Origin: Lytechinus pictus
Lineage: Eukaryota > Echinodermata > Echinoidea > Temnopleuroida > Toxopneustidae
Assembly (NCBI RefSeq): GCF_037042905.1
Contig: NC_087252.1
Location: 3,001,501-3,065,500, forward strand
DNA: 64,000 nt
Reading direction: 5' to 3'
In this document: piece by piece, positions 59,698 through 64,000 of the stretch
How the letters are laid out: each line of letters opens with the position of its first letter
Position numbering within the stretch: position 1 is the stretch's first letter
Made by a program: the position numbers and the translations under genes
The notes under the pieces: model-generated
Told to the model about the DNA's origin: nothing
Databases searched by the model: none
Seen by the model: the letters and a program-made list of their open reading frames with translations, nothing else

Positions 59698-60744
59698 TAT
59701 TTATTCTCGAGTATCTTGGAATCAAACGGTCACCGCTGTAAGAAGCCGTAAATAGTCAGCTTCATCTGCAAATCTTTACGAAATCCAGAACTCGTACGAA
59801 CGCATCATCCGTACGATCATTATTGTTATGTCACATTCCTTTTGGCAATCTTCGTATGACCAGCACAATTTATATTTCTTAGCTCGCCATGTGGGCCGCC
59901 GGAAGATGTGATTGAAGCTTTTACATTCCAATGTAAATATCGCGCGGCTCAATAACCGCTTCTTCCCGTGCGTTCAGGCGTGCTAAAATAGAGGGGGAAA
60001 CTAAGAACACGAGATTTGAATGAAATTGTAGAACTATATTAAAAAGGTATAAAGTGATATTTTGGATTTTGTATTTGTAGTTGTTATTGTTTTTTTAAAT
60101 GCTGAATAAAGAATAATCCAGCTTATAACATCCTTCTGGGGTTTGAACTTCTTTTGTAACAATAATCGACACGGCGCAAATCCTACATAACAGTTTGCCT
60201 TATTATTAGGTTTTGGTTTAACTGTTTTGTGTTTGAACAGAGGTATTATCATAATTATCTGGCGCGCGCGAAATATCTGTAGTGTTGATTTATTTTATGA
60301 GAATGCTCTACTTAATCAATGGCAAAATTAAAAGGGAATTTTGGAGATTTTTCTATGCAAACCATACGACCCGCCATTGATTTGGTACATGAGTCCGTCA
60401 CTATTTGCAAGGATGGAGTGGGTACAGACCATTGGCGGAGCCACAAAATTAAAAGAAAAGGGAAAGAAAGAGAAAAAAAGAAAAAAAGAAGGGGAAAGAA
60501 CGGAGGAAAAAAGAAAAAGAAAATAGGAGGGTGACGAGTGAATAAAATAAGATAAGGGGAATAGCCTGTTCGATGAGATACATAGCTTGCTCAATATGCT
60601 GATATGTAGCTTAAAATAAGTATTGAAGTCAATATACAAAACATATTTCATCTCGGAAATCGAACTTTCATTATTTTGTGTAATTTACAAATTCATTTTT
60701 AAAAGGTGCTCTGTAACAAATGTCAGTTTCATGGTCTGAATATT

Positions 60745-61640
60745 TTTTTTTGCTCGCGATGAGCGCTCGCAAATTTTGATTTATCAGGTACCTTTTATTT
60801 TCGTGTATTCCATAAAATTGTCAAAATATCCCTTTTCAGGTCTGATTGTAAAAACGTATCAGCTAGCGCTGCACACTCGCATTTTGATTGGCGAGTTATA
60901 TAATGTCTCAATATTAATTATACAACAAACTATACTTAAAATCCCCTTTTCATGACAGTGTATAAAAAAAATTATGCTCGCAATTTGCGCTCGCTTTAAT
61001 GGTTTAAATATATTAACTGATGCGTCCTATTTATAATTACAAGAGTGCTTGAAATGTCCAGTTTTCAGGCCATAATATCATCAGATTTCGCGCCCTCATT
61101 AGGCATAGATATTAATTTAAGAATTAAATTGCCCTTTTTTTCATCTTGCGCTTAGCAAGAGGAATAGGAAGACAGTCATTGACATGTCCTAAGGATGTCC
61201 CATTCCTATGTCAAAACTCTTTTTTTCAGATCGGAATATCTCGCGCTCGCTTTGCGCTCACTTTGGTTTTCATGATAAAAGATTATTTAGAATGCCTAGA
61301 TTATAGGTTTAAATATGAAACACGCGCGCGTATGTTTATACAGATACTCAACTTGTTCTCTTAACCACCAAGCTATTCTGGTTCACGGCTGTCACGATGA
61401 ACTAGAATTTAAATACCCTCAATCCTCTTCTGTTATGGTTTTCATTAAAGATCGAGCATGCGATCTTAAACACATAGGAGTAATGCCGAAAATGTATTTA
61501 CAAATTATGATTTCCTCCTATTAAAGCATCTTTATTTACTGTATAGTTATATAGCTATCCTGTTCACGATTACAAAAATTGATTAAATTTTTCAATTCTT
61601 TTCGGCTCGCGCTTCACGCTCGCATTATTTGATTGTTGAA
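60745..61640. repeat. Array of about 110-bp units with GCGCTCGC cores (reverse orientation)
   Basis: GCTCGC/GCGCTCGC words recur near 60750, 60860, 60975, 61086, 61245 and 61605. Each sits among AT-rich spacers with CATTTTGATT-like sequence. This is the reverse complement of the unit in the inner hAT element at 20745-21400. It lies inside the foldback element 59453-62390. Confidence 0.65.
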
Positions 61641-61989
61641 AAATGTAAAGTCTTCATGGCTAAGTGCAAGCAGTCATTTCATGAATGTTCAATTGTTGTA
61701 TGAAAACTTTAAAATAAAAGGTAGTATGAGGGACGCTTTACATATTATCTGATGCATATGTGCTTAACCAAAATGGGAGGTTTAGAGGCGCAAGCTCTGA
61801 AGTAAAAAAAAATGAGAGAGAAAGAGAGAGAGAGAAAGGGAGAAAGGGAAATATCAAAGAGAAAAGAAAAAAAAAAGTTATTAAGATAATTGAAGTAGAA
61901 AATATTTTGAAAACCTGTGTCACCGGCCAAGACTTACAATGGATCCCGCTTGATTTTAACATCGATGCCGGAGAGGAGGGGGAGGGGTA

Positions 61990-62390
61990 ATTGTACTATG
62001 GGGTAATTTTCCTGGGTGTAGTTGTCCAGGGGGTAGTTGTCCGGGGGAATTGTCCGGGGGGTAGTTGTCCGGGGGGTTATTGTCCGGGGGTAGTTGTCCA
62101 GGGGGTAGTTGTCCGGGGGGGTAGTTGTCCGGGGGGGTAGTTGTCCGGGGGTAGTTGTCCGGGGGTAGTTGTCCGGGGGGTAGTTGTCCGGGGGTAATTG
62201 TCCGGGGGGTAATTGTCCGGGGGTAGTTGTCCGGGGGGTAGTTGTCCCGGGGTAATTGTCCTCGGGGTAATTGTCCTCGGGGGGTAGTTGTCCTCAGGGG
62301 GTAATTGTCCGGGGGGTAATTGTCCTCGGGGGGTAATTGTCCGGGGTAGTTGTCCGGGGGTGATTGTCCAGGGGGTAGTTGTCCTAGAAC
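61990..62390. repeat. Right arm array of GGGGGTARTTGTCC units
   Basis: About 25 units, the inverse of the array at 59459. The long proline-rich frames through it are only translations of the repeat. Confidence 0.9.
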
Positions 62391-62459
62391 CATATTTTTC
62401 CATTCAGTGATGTTTAATCGGGTAGATATGACCAAAATTATGTACGGATTTTTTTTTAA

Positions 62460-62690
62460 TTTGCAGTATATGGTGTCTACTTCAAGAATCCGATGGGTGC
62501 CACCTGGCCATCCTTCTTTGGCAATAGTTGACGTCATAGGCTACGCCCACTTTTTCACATTACCTCATATTTTACGGGATAAACAAGTCATGTTTAGTAT
62601 CAAATTTAAGCAAATTAAAATCAAATGCAAATATAGGTCAGCTAAAGGTCATTTAAGGTCATAGGTCATATTGCATTACAAATGTAAGTA
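62460..62690 (-). repeat. Dispersed repeat copy (uninterrupted)
   Basis: Read on the minus strand it has the same order as 45129-45250 joined to 50428-50500: AAACATGACTTGTTTATCCC, GTGAAAAAGTGGGCGTAGCC, TATGACGTCAAC, CCAGGTGGCACCCATCGGAT and TCTTGAAGTAGACACC. It serves as an empty-site reference for the 5.2-kb foldback insertion. Confidence 0.8.
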
Positions 62691-62754
62691 ATACAAGCAA
62701 GTTATTTATTATATGCACTATTTTACTAAAAGTTAAGTTGAGGGTCAATCCGAA

Positions 62755-62900
62755 GGTTCATTAGTCCGAAAACGAAATCAAGTTCGTTCTTCCAAAGGCA
62801 CGTTAATCCAAAGACGCAAAAACGAAATAAGGTTCGTTATTCCAAAGGTTCGTTAATCCGAAAATGAAATGAGGTTCGTATCGTAATTCCAAATCTGAAG
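62755..62900. repeat. Tandem repeat, GGTTCGTTAATCCGAAAA-type units
   Basis: About three imperfect units of roughly 45-50 bp containing AAGGTTCGTTAATCCGAAAA and ACGAAATAAGGTTCGTTATT. Confidence 0.75.
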
Positions 62901-62959
62901 TTTTAAAAATCATTTTTGTTTAATTTTGGGCTTATTATGTCATACTGTTTAACAGGGCA

Positions 62960-63130
62960 TCCCACGCGAGATGATGCGAGCGCTAATCGCAAGCTCAAAC
63001 TTTTGGACATTTTAATAAGAAATGAATATTAAACATTCCGAGCAGTTCTCGTAAAAAATGATAAAGGTATGCGCATCTAAATAAAGAATTAACGCGAGTG
63101 CGAAGCGCCAGCTAAAAATTTATGATATTC
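62960..63130. repeat. Two units of the palindromic-core repeat
   Basis: GATGCGAGCGCTAATCGCAA (about 62973) and AACGCGAGTGCGAAGCGCCA (about 63090) are about 119 bp apart. Both are followed by GCT-AAA and an AT-rich spacer, as in 20745-21400. Confidence 0.65.
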
Positions 63131-63194
63131 CAGCCTGAAAACTGGACTCTCTTAGCATTTTTATAACTAGAAAAAAGGGTGAGTGCCGTACTTA

Positions 63195-63560
63195 CCGCCC
63201 TTTTACACGGTAAAATAAAACTTGTAATTTGCACGATGATTCCAGTGGAAAATACGGCTAATGACAATTATTTAGCACGTGTGCTACCAAGCTAGAACAT
63301 GATTAGAATCACGAACGCTAATCACAGTCAAGATAACAATAGCAATCATTATTGCAATGATGATCAAGATTCACGTGTTAAAAGGCCCTTCATAATAACT
63401 AACCGCCCTTTTACACGGTGCAAAATCGTAATGTGATTGATGATTCCAGTGAAAAATAATTATAATGACGAATTTAAGCACGTGTGAAACCAAACTAGAA
63501 TCACGAACGCTAATCACAATCACGAATTCAAATCCTACTCCGGAGGTGAATTCCAGTTAA
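63195..63560. mobile_element. Two related MITE-like copies, CCGCCCTTTTACACGGT
   Basis: CCGCCCTTTTACACGGT occurs at about 63198 and 63402. Each is followed by GATGATTCCAGTG and TAGAATCACGAACGCTAATC. An inverted AAAAGGCCC word lies near 63380 and again near 63855. The element ends are uncertain. Confidence 0.55.
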
Positions 63561-64000
63561 GTGTCACTCAAATTACGGTACGAATTTTACGTCTGATAGG
63601 GTTGACCTCCAAAACATATTTTGAGGGGCGGAGCATACGTGACCATTCACGCACTCACAGTACTGTAGTTTCTGTTTTGCGATGCAGTGCTTTGATTGGG
63701 TTTGATTGACAAGTCACCAAGGACACAATACCGCCTTCTCTCAGGAATTAGAATTCAAATCACAGTTTTCAAATGAACGTGTGAATGGTACAATGATTCT
63801 AAAGACGAATTGTAATCATCATCACAATAATGATTCGGAATCCTTGTGTGAAAAGGCCCGAACGCAAAGCGCTAGCAAAAAAAAAGAAATTGTGATTTTC
63901 TAACCTGAGATGTATTATGTTGTACTTCAAAAATAGTATTAACATTGAAAAAGTGCACATTTCATAAAAAAAAAAGCATTTGCCCTTTTTGAAAAAGTGC

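Larger units (their letters stand above)
59453..62390. mobile_element. 2.9-kb foldback element with minisatellite arms and 11-bp duplication
   Basis: The left end GTATTAGGACAACTACCCCC and the inverted right end GTTCTAGGACAACTACCCCC both run into TGGACAATCACCCCCGG. The perfect 11-bp sequence CATATTTTTCC flanks it (59442-59452 and 62391-62401). Each arm is a tandem array of about 15-bp GGACAA(C/T)TACCCCC units (59459-59697 and 61990-62390) in opposite orientation. The interior of about 2.3 kb has AG-rich tracts and an inverted array of GCGCTCGC cores but no gene. Duplications of this size fit MULE/foldback transposons; class is inference. Confidence 0.8.
59262..64000. other. Repeat-dominated right end of window
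   Basis: No protein-coding gene recognised. It contains the foldback element 59453-62390, a copy of the dispersed repeat (62460-62690), a tandem repeat (62755-62900), palindromic-core units (62960-63130) and inverted-repeat MITE sequence (63195-63560, with related sequence to about 63860). It probably includes the upstream intron of gene 3. Confidence 0.6.

Noticed and set aside
60428-60540. Possible hAT end (TTGGCGGAGCCAC) beside an AG-rich tract
   Set aside because: No partner end with a duplication was identified within the foldback interior.
61935-61962. Possible first exon of gene 3 on the minus strand (ATG with a GTAAGT donor in phase 1)
   Set aside because: Only eight codons, not hydrophobic and so not a signal peptide. 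It lies against the foldback arm.
61956-62537. Open frame of 193 codons, repetitive Pro-Asp-Asn-Tyr
   Set aside because: It translates the GGACAAYTACCCCC arm array. There is no start context and no exon signals, and the opposite-arm array is a mirror copy.
1-64000. CRISPR array or other prokaryotic system
   Set aside because: The tandem arrays lack unique equal-length spacers, and the genes are spliced eukaryotic genes.

Overview
The window looks like nuclear DNA of a marine deuterostome, most likely an echinoderm and probably a sea urchin. It is AT-rich, its genes are split by GT-AG introns, and it is crowded with short non-autonomous transposons, tRNA-derived SINEs, foldback elements and homopolymer tracts. 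Arrays built on a GCGCGAAGCGCG core and long-inverted-repeat elements opening with AAAGGACAAGTCCACC resemble repeats I associate with sea urchin genomes. The species assignment is inference. No prokaryotic, organellar or CRISPR features were seen.

Three protein-coding genes can be built exon by exon. Gene 1 (+ strand, to 29182) is a complete single-pass receptor: signal peptide, five Ig domains, one FN3 domain, a cysteine-containing juxtamembrane region, a transmembrane helix and a tyrosine-rich tail. Two alternative signal-peptide exons are visible (2799-2865 and 13648-13702). Every extracellular exon is phase 1-1, including a 21-nt microexon. Gene 2 (- strand, 35107-41746) is a complete six-exon UDP-glycosyltransferase of 541 residues. 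Gene 3 (- strand, 52489-59261) is the 3' part of a second Ig receptor: one Ig exon, a Ser/Thr-rich stalk, a TM exon and two tail exons. Its tail exons use the same phase ladder as gene 1, so the two are probably paralogues. No 5' exons for it were found inside the window.

Layout: 1-2798 upstream DNA without recognised genes; 2799-29182 gene 1; 29183-35106 intergenic MITEs and homopolymers; 35107-41746 the UGT; 41747-45250 intergenic; 45251-50427 a 5.2-kb foldback element made of tandem repeats; 50428-52488 intergenic; 52489-59261 gene 3, with a decayed non-LTR retrotransposon in its largest visible intron; 59453-62390 a second foldback element flanked by an 11-bp duplication; 62391-64000 repeats.

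The genes do not form a pathway. The two receptors probably act in cell adhesion or immune-type signalling through phosphotyrosine motifs (an ITIM-like motif and YxxM motifs), while the UGT conjugates small lipophilic molecules in the ER. The most distinctive material is the mobile DNA: nested hAT-like elements with perfect 8-bp duplications, TTAA-flanked long-inverted-repeat MITEs, and two foldback elements whose arms are minisatellites.
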